Source: Spirogloea muscicola (lineage: Eukaryota; Streptophyta; Zygnematophyceae; Spirogloeales; Spirogloeaceae). Taken from it: a DNA stretch of 42,934 bases. Shown here one piece after another: positions 11,539 through 23,236 of this stretch. Positions within the stretch are counted from its first letter, which is position 1, and each line of letters begins with the position of its first letter. The notes below the pieces were generated by a model, which saw only the letters and a program-made list of their open reading frames with translations, did not search any database and was not told where the DNA came from. A program made the translations under genes and the position numbers. The stretch spans positions 311,427-354,360 of the forward strand of contig WELB01000016.1 of the NCBI GenBank assembly GCA_009602725.1. The letters are read 5' to 3'.

Positions 11539-11688
11539 CTGTGAAAGCCAGCCAGATGCATACAGGTATTCATGACGGAGCCACAGGCTAGACAGCCAGG
11601 GCGCTCTTAGTAACCCCGTGTCAGCAGTAGGAAGTCAGATGAGCTGAGGGGAGGAAGAGCAACCCCGCTGCGCAAGCCAGAGGCTGCT
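11539..11688 (-). repeat. Module shared with the cluster at 32688-32825
   Basis: Read on the minus strand, this matches 32688-32825 over roughly 140 bases. Shared blocks include CTGGCTTGCGCAGCGGGGTT, GCTCTTCCTCCCCTCA, AGCCTGTGGCTCCGTCA and CCTGTATGCATCTGGCTGGC. It is good evidence that the two clusters share one repeat family 21 kb apart. Confidence 0.85.
11604..11650 (-). repeat. Right arm of the inverted pair with 8045-8092
   Basis: Reverse complement of the segment at 8045-8092. It lies inside the module shared with 32688-32825. Confidence 0.8.
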
Positions 11689-12032
11689 GCATAGAGTAGG
11701 AGGTCACCAGAACCCACGACCGGTAAGCGCAATCCATGCAGCTACGCAAGGCGCTACACTTCGGCTGGCAGCCACCGCAGCTATATCGTTGTCTCGAAGG
11801 AAGACTCTTACAGGAGAGGGCGATGGCTGTGAGTGGCCAGCCCAGGAAGAAAGAATGAACAAAGCAGCTATATAATTGTAAGCATCCGACAAACGCCGCC
11901 CCCCTGCATACACATGGCCCGGCGGCCGCCTCCGCCGCCGCCGGCGGGCGCTGGTCGCGCGCCGGCCACGGCGCCGCGCCGTCCGCAGCGATTCTGAGCG
12001 CGCCTGCGGGCGAGCCCCTGGCGCGGCCCGCC

Positions 12033-15000
12033 ATGGCGGACCCCGACTCCGAGGTGGACTGGGTGGTGAGCGCCTTGTGCCGGCCCATCATGGCCGGCAG
12101 AGCTGGCCCGGGACGCCCGGTCGCGCGCTGAAGCCTCGGGCGCGCCGCCCTCTACGCTGAGCCAGGTGGTGGAAGAGGAGCTGAACGGCATCCCGGAGGT
12201 GTGGAAGCAGTCGCGCTTTGACTCGCTGCCGCACGTTGTGGAGGTCCTGACGTCGCGCGACCCCGAAGGCGCGCTGCGGGCGCTGCAGCAGCAGAGCGAA
12301 GCCATCGAGGACCTCGTCGACGACGTCGTGCAAGGGTATCACAACGGCTTCAACCGCGCCATTCACAACTACTCGCAGGTCGCCACATTGCCTTTTGCCC
12401 GCTGTCCTTCACTGCCTTGTCTCGTCTGATGGAGCTCTCGAGAGGTTCCCCACTCGAGATCCGTCTGGAAGCAAGACACGAGACCGGCTTCTTAACGAGG
12501 AGATTTAGGATGAGTGAGCTGCTCCCTCACCTGTGCCGCTTCACACAGCTTAGGGAATGGCTTCTGCAGGCCTTATTGAGAGTGTCTTATGGGACCTTGC
12601 ATTGAAGCAGATACTGAAGCTCTTTGGTGAGTCCGCGTCGAAGATGAGCGGCCTGAGAGAGAGCCTGGTTGCCGCGCGCTTGCTGCTGAGTACCAAGCAG
12701 AGCCAGCTTCAGCACCTGTGGTACCGTTCCATCACGCTCCGGAACGTGCTTACGCTCATCGATCAGATTGACAATGTGTCTAAGGTGGCCATACCATGCC
12801 AATAGGGCATTTCTCTTCCTCATTGCGGCTATAGTGGACTTCCTCATTGCGGCTGTAGTGGGCTGAAGCCACAGCAGTGCTGCTTGTTTGTACATCACCT
12901 CGTGAGTCTTCTTGTTGCACAGGGAGGGTAGCAATAAGTGATTGATTGAGTTAACCAGCTTTCTGTATCTTGATTGCCCCTACTTGTCTGCTTAGCTGTT
13001 ATTGGCCTTCACAAATGCGATCACTGTTTCCTGTTTGCTATACGTCTATGGCATTTTAGCACCAGAGCCGATGATTGATGCAAACTTCCAGCATTTGCCT
13101 GTATTGATTGCGACGACTAGGTTGCTGATCACTTAGGTGCCAGCACGTATCGAGATGCTCATCACTCAGAAGCTGTACTATGCTGCAGTACAATTGCACC
13201 TGCAATCAACAAGCATGATTGAAAGGGAGGGCATCCAGGGGGTACTTCCAGCCTCCTACAGTCTGTAGCCGCAGCCTTCTATCTAAATGTCAGATTGGTG
13301 TCACTGGCAGAACAGCTGCTTCAACAAGGCATTGGATTTCTCTGCAACTCATGCAGCAATCTGCTGGCTTGAATTGTAGCTTTTGCGTCAACTTGCAGCT
13401 GGGAGCTTTGAGGAACGTGCAGAATGACCTATCCAAGCTGCGGAGCCAGCTTTTCTTCAAGGTGCTAGAAGACCTTCAGCTGCACTTATACGGCAAAGGA
13501 GAGTACAGGTGTGACTCTTACCCCAAGCCTCACAGAGTCTTGCCTGACTGAAGCATGTTGACGTGTCATTGTTGACTGACTCCCATACTCCAATTTTTAT
13601 GTTTTCTCCTGCTGGCAGTTGGAAGTCAAATGTACTTCGTGAGGATGACGATGTCTCCGACGTGACTGTGGCCCCTGTGCCCGATATGGGTCCCAGCCAT
13701 GCATCCCCATCTCCGCACCCTTCAGTTGCAAATATGTCCCGGCGCACCCGTAGCTTTCGCAGAACCAGCTCTGGCAATGAGCGCTTTGTTGGCCACTTTG
13801 ACCCAGAGTTAGTAGGAAATTATCCCCTGAACTTCACTTGAGCTCATTCAGTGTTGTAAATCTTTCAGATTGCATCCTCTGTACTTCATATAGTGTCCAA
13901 CTTTCGCTGTCTTTCGCTGTTTACCTCCAGAAATTCTACTGACTTATTAACCTCTTCACAATTTTGGTCAATTCTTGGCTTGAAAGAGGATAAGGTGTTT
14001 GAGATTGTCTGCGCTCCAAGGCAAAAGAGCACAAGAGCACAGCAGCTTATCTTCAATTTCTCCTATCAGGGGTGTGGATGGTGGAGATGGTGGGTACGGA
14101 CCAGACAGTCCTGCATCAGTCACAGGACAATTTTCAGAGATGAGCACGAGGAGCATTGGAAGTGCTGCAAAAAAGCCGCAGAGTAGAGCACCACCTCCAT
14201 GGCTTGCAGAGGCTATTCCCAATGACTTCACGGTACAATGAGACTCCTACTTCAGGTCATCTGAGGGCTGACTTGGAGCTCTTCTGCTTTGAAAATGAGA
14301 GACTCTATTAAGCATGTCATGTCATGGAACTTTGGTCTCACTACATAGCAGTGTCATGTCCAACATAGACAGAGAATGTGATCCGGATTGCTGCCAAATC
14401 AGAGATGAAGACCTACATAGATCAGATGAAAGGCATACGGCAGCCTTGTTGCTGATCTTTTCCTGCTGATTGTGGGTTGACATATCTGATGACTGCGTGG
14501 CAGGAGACAATGGGGAAAAGTGAGGCAATAAAGAGTGTCCAATACATCCAGACTATGGTGGAATGCCTGGCACTGCTTGGCAAAGTTGCTGCAGCAGGCA
14601 CTATCTTGGCGTAAGTCAATTGAACACCAGCTGGTGACAGCCATGCATTGTCCAAGTTGTTCACTTCGACGCGTACTCATGTCCAGTCCTGCCAATGTGC
14701 AGGCAAAGGTTGAAGGCTTCAATCAAGGATCTCATTGTCACGGAGGTGCGAGAGAAAGCAAGTGCAGCTGATCTGGCTAGGCCGCGTGTCGACCAGGTGG
14801 CGCAGACACCAGTGGCGGCTGCCAGCAGTACTGGATTGGCTACCCCTCCTCCAAGCAAGCCAGGCAATCGAAGTGTGGCTGGTTTGGGGCTTGGGAGTAT
14901 CTCAGGACTGAGGTCTCCTATTGGTGCGCGCGTTGACATCAAGACAACGGCTCCTACCACGGGGCCTTTCAGCAGCGCACAGCTTGCCACGCAGGAGCTT

Positions 15001-18000
15001 CTGAATTCCATCCTCGACAGACTTGCTCATGTCCTTGGTATGTCATTTACATATTTTGCGCCTCACATTAGTACCTGCTTAAAGACAAAGGACACAGTTA
15101 TGGGGCGCAAAAAAGTGCCACTGTTGGTGCTAAGATGCAAGTTAGACCCACATACATGTTTGTATACTTAGCCAGTGTATGACCTACAGCAACTTAGAGA
15201 AGCATGTCTGTGCATGCAGAGAATCATGTGGTGGCAGGGCAGACCCTGGAAGCAAAGACCAGAGATGGTGTCAAGATTGGCTCGCCCCAACAGAATACAC
15301 ATGTGGCTCCTGATTCTGATGCGGACAGGGAGCAGGTTATGGGTGGTTACTCAGTGGCGTACATTTGGGCGTGCTTGCAAGTGTGGACCCCTGGCACAAT
15401 GCGCAGGCTCATTCACCTCTAAGAGTTCTCACTGCTTCAACAATATGCAATATGCTTTAAACCCCTTCCGCCGTGGAGAGCTACTCATGTGTTGCTCAAT
15501 TGCAAGGGTTGCAGCCCTCTCTGACACCACTACTTCTGCACGATCATTGACTTCATGTGTGAACTTTTTCTGTTTTTGGTAGGGTGAATGTCAACATCTA
15601 TTATACGAGATTGTGAGAGCTTCTCCTGATGGCACCATAGCAGACGCAGGCCATCTCCCTCGAGCTCATGATACCCGGAGGTGGGGACCCTCTCTATGGG
15701 CACTCCCTCCATGGATTGATTACAGAGATAGTCCAGCTTATGCGCTGAAGCTTGACCTTTCATCCCTTTCGCTACGGGCCTGACTGTCAAACACAAGCAT
15801 GCTGCATCACAGAATGAGGTGGCAGAGAAAAAATGCGGCAAACTTAGTGCAATAGTGTTAGCACAAAAACAAGTATGGTACTGTATTCCTTTTTTCCTTT
15901 GCTAATTCTATTCTTTGTCTCATTTCTAGCGGAAACTAATCGAGCTCCTTTTGATTTACCAGAAGCAGAAGCGGAATTAGTAGCGGGTTATAACGTAGAA
16001 TACTCTGGCTAGATAGCCAATATCACTGAACAGGTTGTCTGTTTGAGATGCAGAGCATCTCAGAAAGCTTAACTTGCACGACCTTTCCATGACTAACTTC
16101 CTCTTGCAATGCTCATACAGCAATGGAGGAGCGCATGGAAGTGGAGGGTTGACCTTCTCCTTCCGATATGCTGATAGTGGGGCTCCTGCTCCTGGTGTGT
16201 TTGCAGTACACGGCTTCTGTATGCCCACTCCTGTTGAGGTGTTTGAACTGTAGCTATGTGTTGTCGCTTGATGGAGAAAAGTAATCGTAAGGCCGAGTGC
16301 GTGCTTGAGAAGGATAGTGATATCAGTAAATATGGGAGGCAGGTGTCATGGACAATCTGCCTGGGGCTTCTCTTGGGGGGGATGGACTGCGGCATGTTCG
16401 AGGAAGGCGAGGCGAACAGGCCTACTCAGCAGATGGGTATGGCACAGCGGCCATCCTCCCTGATCGGGGAGTGGAGCTCATCAGTGCCTGTTACAAGCCT
16501 CTCCTTCAGGTACTGAACGTGATGTGTTGTCGGCAGATACATAGCCTTGCAAGGGGCACTCCAGGTCCACACTGTAGGTTGCAGTGCAGGTTGGTCATCA
16601 TCCAAATTGTTCTTGAGTACTGAGGATTGTGTGTGCAAAGGAGTGCGCGAACATTAGGGTTGCAGGTTTCTCATGCTGCTTTGCCATTACTTGCTATCTT
16701 TTGGTCCAGCGCAAGAGTATAATCAGCCCAGGTCCGCGATTGACTTGCAGTTTGTTGACAAAGCTTCCAGAATACTACCCGCTGATCAGGCAATCTCATG
16801 GTGAGAGGCCTGTGAATGCAAGGCTGCCATCATGCTACTGACTGACCTAAGTCACACCATGTTGTGTCCTGCCAATCAATTCACATACTTTGTGTGATCC
16901 CTTTGATCAGGTGTGGGAATAAGTGGTACGAAGTAGTACAAGATGAACATGGAGTACTACGCTGCTTGCATTGTTGTGAAGATGAGTGCTGAACTAACGC
17001 AGATACATTTGTGCAGGACGGATGCGCTTCGGGAATTTCTGGATGCATTTATACGTGACCAATTTCTCCCGACTGTGGGTGCACAATATCGGAGCAAAGT
17101 CGCTGATGCTTTTGCTGGTAATAATAACTTGTCAACTCATATAGGCCTTGAGGCATCTGATGGGACACAGTATCGTCCTGCATCCTGATAAAAGCTTCTG
17201 CTCATCTTCTCATTGGGCAGGACCGGCGGCCTTCAGGCTGCAGGGACGGGCTCTTACATCCTACGAGAAGGATGTTGAGAAAGGGCGGCCAGTTCTGCAA
17301 GGGCCATTATCAGCTGAGCGGCTGATTGCAGAGGTTATTTTAAGTCTTACTGCATATTGAGAATGTTATGAGTTAGCAGCAGCGCAGTGATATGTCTCAA
17401 TTGCTTGGATGTTGATGTACATTTCAGCTCTTGCAATTCTAAAGCATCGAAAGCGGAGACCTTCAAATATGTATTTGTTCGCATGTCTCTCTCTTGCATG
17501 GCAGGTTTTGAGATGGGCCCAGGTCATGCCTGTCTATTCTACCAGCTTCTTGGAGGTTGTTCAGGTTCTGCTTGACCGCATATTGGAACGCTGTCGTGGT
17601 GTCTATACAGAGGTATGTCTTCACCAGTCACACCATGACAGAGATGATTGGCAAGCGGCTATCTACCTGCATCGCAACCTTAAGTTTGTCTTCGCTGTAT
17701 CAGTCTTCTGCAACCCTGAGCCAATGTCTTGCTTTGTAGGCTGTTCTGGGAAGCCTTAGCTCCGGTTTGGCTACCAGGAGCGACATGGAGGGCCTGATGA
17801 GACAGCAGGTTTCAAGCGCGCTGTTAAGTCCTGTGGAATTGCCTCCCATTACATATAAAGAAGCCCGCGACAATCCTCCTCTTGACAGTGAGGCATATGA
17901 GATTGACATGGAGCTGCACAATATGCTATTAGCGCTGCGACCTATTCGAGAGGTGAAATTAGCCTTACTTATGCCATGTGGGCAAGTCACAGGTGTCTTT

Positions 18001-20382
18001 GCACGACTCTCACTCTTGCTACTGCTTCCTACTTTCCCTTTGTACTATATTAATCAGGCATGAAATCAGTGTGAGTTTCTCACCTGCAAACCCATATGCT
18101 TGTTGTGCAATTATGTCTGCAACAGGAGCAGCTGATGACTGATATGCACAAAATCGTCCTGCTCGCGGCTCTGAGTGACACCCTTGAATACATGGCGGAC
18201 TCGATTACCTTGTAAGTTGTACTATGTTGGGTGATAGTCTTTGCCGAATGGCCTGCACGTCAATGGCCAGATTAGCTCCGACTGTGCTGCTTTGCAACTA
18301 GACTCATTGAGTGTCTCACTCACTCGTGGGTGTGAATCATGTCGAGCATTTATTACATGCAAGCATTGCAAGGGCTCCTCCGCCTGCAGCAGGAATCACA
18401 TATCCAGCCTTGGGTGTGATCTTGATGATGCTGTGCATCAGGTTCAGCCAAACAGGGTCTTTCATAGGGACACCGCTGCAAAGACGAAGTCCTCTGAAAT
18501 TAAAGGATGGGGGGCCTCCGAGGGCAGAGGGTGGTGGGTTGCTGATTGGGGGCTTGAACAATTTGGCAACAAAGTACAGGGCCCTAGCTGTTGACTGCCT
18601 GCGGACCCTTCGCCTTGAGGTCCAGCTGCATACAATTTACTATCTGCAGGTTTGTGGGTAATCTTCCTGCAAGTCTCTGGTTGCCATTGCTGTTGTTCAA
18701 CGTGCTGCTAAGAACAAATATAGGGTTTGCATGGTTGCCGACCGACATCTTGTGGTTTTGACTCAGAGCATGACAAGTTGCTTGTATGAGGCTGAGACAA
18801 GTGCTGAAGATCCAGAGGACTTTGTGATTAGTTTGACTACACAGGTACATGACTAGGTCACTCTGTCACCTTTGAGTAATAGCTCCAAGCACTTCTCTAG
18901 CACTGTCTGCGCTCCTGGGTAGAGCATATATCTGGAGGTATTGATCCTTGAAGGCAGTCAGTTACTGGCACACTGGGTTCTACCAGATTGATATATGAGA
19001 TGGTTGCGGTGATACTGCTGGCATGACATGCAGTACACAATCATATACATCTTAAGGTGCAGATACAAACAGTTGGATTTGGTTAGATGTTAGTCTGTGA
19101 CACGCAGTAAGGCATTCCTTAAGGGTCTCAGATGCTGATGGCGATGTCACAAGAAGATAATCTATTAGAGCTGGTGAATAGCTGACTGTAATAGTAGGTC
19201 ATCTCTGCTATGGATGTTGCAGCTGACCAGGATGGATGAGGAGATGTCCTGTTACATCTCCCCCATGCGCAGGAGCTATGTGTTTGGAAGCATTTGTAGC
19301 CTCGCATCGACAGCTTTCATAAAGGTAGCACGTTGAGGCCACATATGCCAAATCAGCGTTGTTCTCTGCAAGCAGCACCATTACTGTATACTCGTAGCGG
19401 TGGACTTCATGCTGGTAGCCTCCGGGAAAGTTGATGCTGGTAGCCTCTGAAGCCGTTGGTAGGTGCTAGGATGCCTGCTATTAACTGACATACTGAGAAA
19501 ATATATGCTTGTACATCCAGGAGGTTGCCAATATACAGAGTATCAATTCATTGGGGGTGCGGCAAATCTGCTGCAATTGCATAGCATTGCAACAGGTAAG
19601 GGCTTGTTAGTAAAACATGTCAGTTGCCTAAGTGGATGCTTGATTCAATCGTGCAGGGAGTTATGTCCACAGGCTGCTTGCCAAGATCATTGATGCTTCA
19701 TTTTGACTCAAGGCAGCAGCAAAAGTGGCCGCCTCCTGAGTAGCATGCTTCCTCTATAAGGCTTGCAAATTCTGGATATTGTTGTGCAGACACTCGCCAG
19801 TATGGGATGCAATGGCAGCAGCAGTGTACAACAGAGTCTAGACCGAGTCCGAACATACTACGAGCTTCTTAATCTGCCGATAGAGGTACAGTAGGCATGA
19901 CATCATGCATACCAGTGCAATTTGTTGCAATGCTGCCATCACCTTGTCTGACCTTGAATTGATATAGACATGGAAGTCCTTTTGAGTTGCGACTTGCACA
20001 TGCCAGGATAAGGTCACCCCGGAGCATCAAGAGCGCAGGCACAGCTTTATCTGATCTGAGCTGCTGTTTATGCAGTCACTGCTGGCTTTCGTGACAGAAC
20101 ACGACCGGCTGTTCTCTGTCCAGGAGTAAGCTTCTCACATGAAGCTTGCGGTACCCTCTTGTTGTTAAATTCGTATGAATACGTCTTGCTGATCTTTGAC
20201 AGTTGCAGCCAGTGAAACCAGGTTAAGAATCTCATCATTTCTTGACATGAAAAATCATACACTCACTAAGCAAGCAAGCTGTGATTGTGTGCAGATACTC
20301 GAACCTTCTCAAGGTCAATGTGCCAGGCCGTGAGGTTCAGCCCGATGCAGCTCAAAGAATTGCTCGCATTGTTGCTCCGTAG
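12033..20382 (+). CDS. SEC8: Exocyst complex component SEC8 (EXOC4)
   Basis: Subunit of the octameric exocyst that tethers secretory vesicles to the plasma membrane. Exons: to 12378, 12611-12784, 13137-13241, 13399-13508, 13619-13807, 14070-14232, 14504-14610, 14703-15037, 15220-15380, 15583-15680, 16121-16194, 16343-16509, 16751-16800, 17017-17117, 17221-17333, 17505-17612, 17740-17952, 18126-18211, 18442-18649, 18767-18844, 19223-19324, 19521-19595, 19790-19885, 20076-20125, 20295-20382. All junctions are in phase from 12100 on, about 1,109 residues (plant SEC8 is about 1,050). Diagnostic blocks: [84 protein letters not shown]. The ATG at 12033 ([12 protein letters not shown]) is one frame off from [12 protein letters not shown] at 12100. 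Either a base is missing or added there, or the true first exon lies elsewhere. Confidence 0.93.
15843..16009 (+). pseudogene. nad1: Mitochondrial nad1 fragment inserted in a SEC8 intron (NUMT)
   Basis: The first part reads [18 protein letters not shown]. After a one-base shift in a C/T run at about 15888-15899 it continues [20 protein letters not shown] and then [18 protein letters not shown]. This is the conserved core of NADH dehydrogenase subunit 1 in its mitochondrial form ([20 protein letters not shown]); the plastid ndhA version differs at these positions. The stretch is AT-rich with organelle-like codons (TTA, GTA, GAA), unlike its surroundings. It lies wholly in the intron 15681-16120, so it does not disturb SEC8. 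The coding match stops after ...TCTGGC, where an in-frame TAG follows. Confidence 0.9.
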
Positions 20383-21564
20383 AAGCATGTCTATATTTTG
20401 TTCACCAGCTTATTATTCAGCCTGTCCTCTGGGGACGTCCATCGTGTAGTTGACCCATCATGCTGACCCTGCATGCTTAAGTTCCTCCCATTGATTGTGC
20501 TTGACAATTGTAATAACATTTGGTTGATCTCAAGAGAGGAGTATGTACACTTGACTGTGAGTGGTGACATACCCAGACACCACAAGATGCTCGCTGTGGC
20601 GAAAACCAACGGTGCTTACATTGTAACAGCGTGGTGTGTGTGATGAGGAATGGCATGACAAATACACAGGGTTTTCCAGCAGCTGTCTATGATGGTGCGA
20701 GCTATGCTGGTGGCACTGACGCTGGCTGCTAGGAAGCAGAGTATCTTGGGGAAGATTTGGCCAGGCTCCTCTAGCAGTCTGCTTGGAGACTCTAAACCCT
20801 AAACCCTAAACCCTAAACCTGCTCGTAGGATGCCTGAAATGTCCAGCCTCTCAGAAACGGCAACAATGAAGCAACTGTAACCTCTCTGCAAGAGCGCCAG
20901 ACTATGTGCGGGCATTTGGTTTGCCTTGAGCTCTGAGCGGCCAGCAACAGCAGTCTGTCATGCGAGAGGGCGTCTATGTGAGATGGCGCCGATAGGTCTA
21001 GAAGAAGATAAATGCTGACGTGCTAGTCTACACGATACACATACCAACTGAAGATGTTGGCTACTTTGCCCAGGCTGACGTGAAAGACAGTCTGATAAGA
21101 GACCAACAGTAACGACTGTTATCAGTTGTCAAAGATCACAGCACCGTTTATAAGTCAAGAACAGTCGACTAAGTAGCATCCCCCCCCCGGTTAGCTAACT
21201 CCAGTCAGCCAAGGCTTCCCCTTCAGCGACTTCTCGCTTAAGGACAACAGTCTCAGCTGTAGGAATCCACGTGGCAAGCCAGGTCAGCTGTCCTAGTCAG
21301 ATCGACACGATTAAGCCGTCGACGGGATGTAGTACGACAAGTCCCAGTGCCCCAATGGTCGAGCCGGCCGTTGGGTTGGGGGGCGGGGTGGCACGGTCGC
21401 TAGCGATGGTGGTCCCCCGGCTCCTCCTAGATCATCCTCCTGAACAGCTCATTCCGTCGGAGTCACGTTAATGTTACGCCATACCTTGCTCAACACATTG
21501 ACGGGCCTCAAGATGGAGAAGAGCTCGAGTAGCCCCCCTTCAGAAACTGCAGGCCAGGCGTGCC
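20383..21564. other. Spacer between SEC8 and the next + gene
   Basis: No convincing coding region. It holds a TGTAA motif at 20509-20513, about 127 bases after the SEC8 stop (a poly(A) signal in chlorophytes; its use here is inference). It also holds the telomere-like array at 20792-20819 and a run of nine C at 21180-21188. The last 300 bases rise in GC towards the next start. Confidence 0.6.
20792..20819 (+). repeat. Interstitial telomeric repeat, four perfect units
   Basis: Four uninterrupted copies of CTAAACC (the permuted CCCTAAA heptamer) lie 410 bases after the SEC8 stop. The perfect units suggest a more recent origin than the degenerate tract in the methyltransferase intron. Confidence 0.92.
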
Positions 21565-22759
21565 ATGGCGGCGGCGCCTGAGCCGCGACCGCCGCCGCCG
21601 CCGCCGACGCCGCTGCCGCCACCGGCAGTCAAGCGGCATGTGCCCGCCGCCGTGGTGCGTCTTGGTGCTCGCCGGGTCGTGCTGCCGCCAACTCATGCTG
21701 CCGCCAACATATGGTGATAGGCAGCAATGGACGGGCAATGACGGGCACATGTGGCCGCCGCCAACGGAATGGGCATGCAGCATTGCTTAGATGCTCCATG
21801 TCGCGGCAGGACTTCTATTCGTCCTTGATCATGCACCACTTCGTCGTTAGCGCAGGCGTAGGCGGCCACCGAACCGTGCAGTCCTATGGCAGCGGATGTC
21901 ATCAAGACCTGCTTACAGCATGGATCAAGTGCCCACATTCTACGTCCATATTCTTCGCAGCGTATCCCCTTTCTTTTGACCACATCTGCGGATTGTGCTA
22001 CCTCGACGGTCTGTCTTTTCAGAACGTGGCTCTGATTGCTTATGCGTGCCAGACTTTGGATGCTACGGATGTTGCCAAGAAGGCTAGAGGGTTGCAATCC
22101 AATGGTGGCGAGAACCTCCAGAGGCCTCCTGAAGACGTGAGCGTAAGTGAGCCAAGCGCTGGATTGCAAAATGATCAGCCAGAGATTGGTTTGGAGAATA
22201 GGCGAAACTCGTCGGAGATGGAGGCAAATATGATGGTCATCAAAGAGAAAATCGAGAGGTTCAATGAAGAGGTGAGGTCGGGAGGAGGTAAATACAATGC
22301 TGCAGGAAGGGCAGAAGGAATCCTACACATGTCCTACTAACGTAGTGTGACTGCATGTCAGAAGAATTCTTTGGAATTTGCTGAGGAGGGACATAAGGTT
22401 GGAATGTGGAACATCCGCCATTAGCAAGCCTGTCAATTTTGCAGATCATTACAATCCTGGAAGCAGGAAAGAGATTCTTTGCTGAGGCGGCACAGAGCTT
22501 TGAGGGAAATCTAGTACAGTATCCACAACCAGCACCTGTTGGCTGGCCGCTGCAGCTCCCGCAACCAGGCATGGCCGTAGCCTGTCCATATTTATGTCCT
22601 CCTGTCAATCCTTGATGCAATCGAAGGCTTCACCATCAGCACATGGAAAGGTGGGAGGAGGAGCTGGAGGTGCTGCAGGGCATGGACATTGCAAATGAGG
22701 AGATGTGGTGCCGGCTGGGCACTGCTCAGAGCCACTTCACCTGCCATAGACGGGCTTGA
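21565..22759 (+). CDS. Unrecognised protein with proline-rich N-terminus and coiled coil
   Basis: I do not recognise the family. The likely start is ATG 21565, giving MAAAPEPRPPPPPPTPLPPP in a GC-rich first exon whose 3' end I could not fix (it must end before the stop near 21715). A clear exon is 22023-22271, 83 codons in phase 0. It ends in a helical stretch (SEMEANMMVIKEKIERFNEE) and a good donor GAG|GTGAGG. The next exon starts at 22445 (IITILEAGKRFFAEAAQSFE). A plausible splice from 22513 to 22640 joins it to HMERWEEELEVLQGMDIANE and a stop at 22757-22759. The charged heptad-like pattern suggests a coiled coil. It could be a small scaffold or complex subunit; no function is claimed. Confidence 0.5.
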
Positions 22760-23236
22760 GATCCTCATATTTCTCTACTTCAGAGACAAAGAGGTGCAAC
22801 GAACACGGCCTTGTGTCTGATATTCCAGCATAGGCTTATAAAGATGAGTAATGCAGTGGCTGCTGTCATTGCATTTCGCTAATCTTCATGTGATTGTTTT
22901 GCTGTTAGGTGCCAGCTAGGGCAGACTGTCTGCACATGCTTGTCCTCGTATCTACAGGATGGGGTACTGGAAGCACGATGCCAGAGGCGCCTGACATTCA
23001 CACCAATCAACAAATACTTGAACATGGTGCTTTCTTCAAGGTACTTGAAGGCATCTTGGCATTGCATTATATTACTTCAAGTGCTGATCATGACACCAGT
23101 ATACATGTTCTTGTACAGCAGAATCAGAAGAGGCACTAAAATTGCATACCCCACTGTAGCAGCGCCACCTGAAAATGGATATACTTAAGCACTACCTAAA
23201 TAGTACCACTACTCTGACACACTCCAGCCAGGCCCA
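22760..23236. other. Convergent 3' spacer before SDH2
   Basis: Lies between the stops of two convergent genes. It contains open frames of 60-80 codons on both strands, but none shows splice-supported or family-like sequence. Confidence 0.5.

Larger units (their letters stand above)
7652..11880. repeat. Hairpin-repeat cluster A (foldback layout)
   Basis: This 4.2 kb space between two divergent genes has no credible coding region. It is built from degenerate copies of a few modules. The commonest is a hairpin core of the form GGGCTGGC(C/T)TCTC(A/C)CAGCCC followed by a pyrimidine-rich tail. Nine + copies lie at about 7772, 7887, 8279, 8493, 8913, 9007, 9147, 9370 and 9475. Ten or more reverse copies lie at about 9602, 9735, 9942, 9995, 10208, 10570, 10702, 11042, 11082, 11257 and 11828. 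One + copy is out of order at about 11410. Long open frames here are shadows of the repeats and do not resemble proteins. Confidence 0.9.

Noticed and set aside
7652-11880. CRISPR array
   Set aside because: The repeats are diverged, present in both orientations, of varying length and without regular unique spacers, in a eukaryotic nuclear context.
15843-16009. Plastid ndhA as the source of the organelle fragment
   Set aside because: The block [20 protein letters not shown] is the mitochondrial nad1 form; plastid ndhA carries a different sequence at ETNRAPF.
15843-16009. The nad1-like stretch as an exon of SEC8
   Set aside because: SEC8 exons on both sides join in phase without it, it contains a frameshift and stop, and it has no SEC8 similarity.
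21711-22340. 209-codon open frame taken as one exon
   Set aside because: Its first 100 codons lie before a good acceptor at 22022 and do not look coding. Only 22023-22271 is splice-supported.
22940-23188. 82-codon + strand open frame after the coiled-coil gene
   Set aside because: It lies in a convergent 3' region with no splice context or recognisable sequence.
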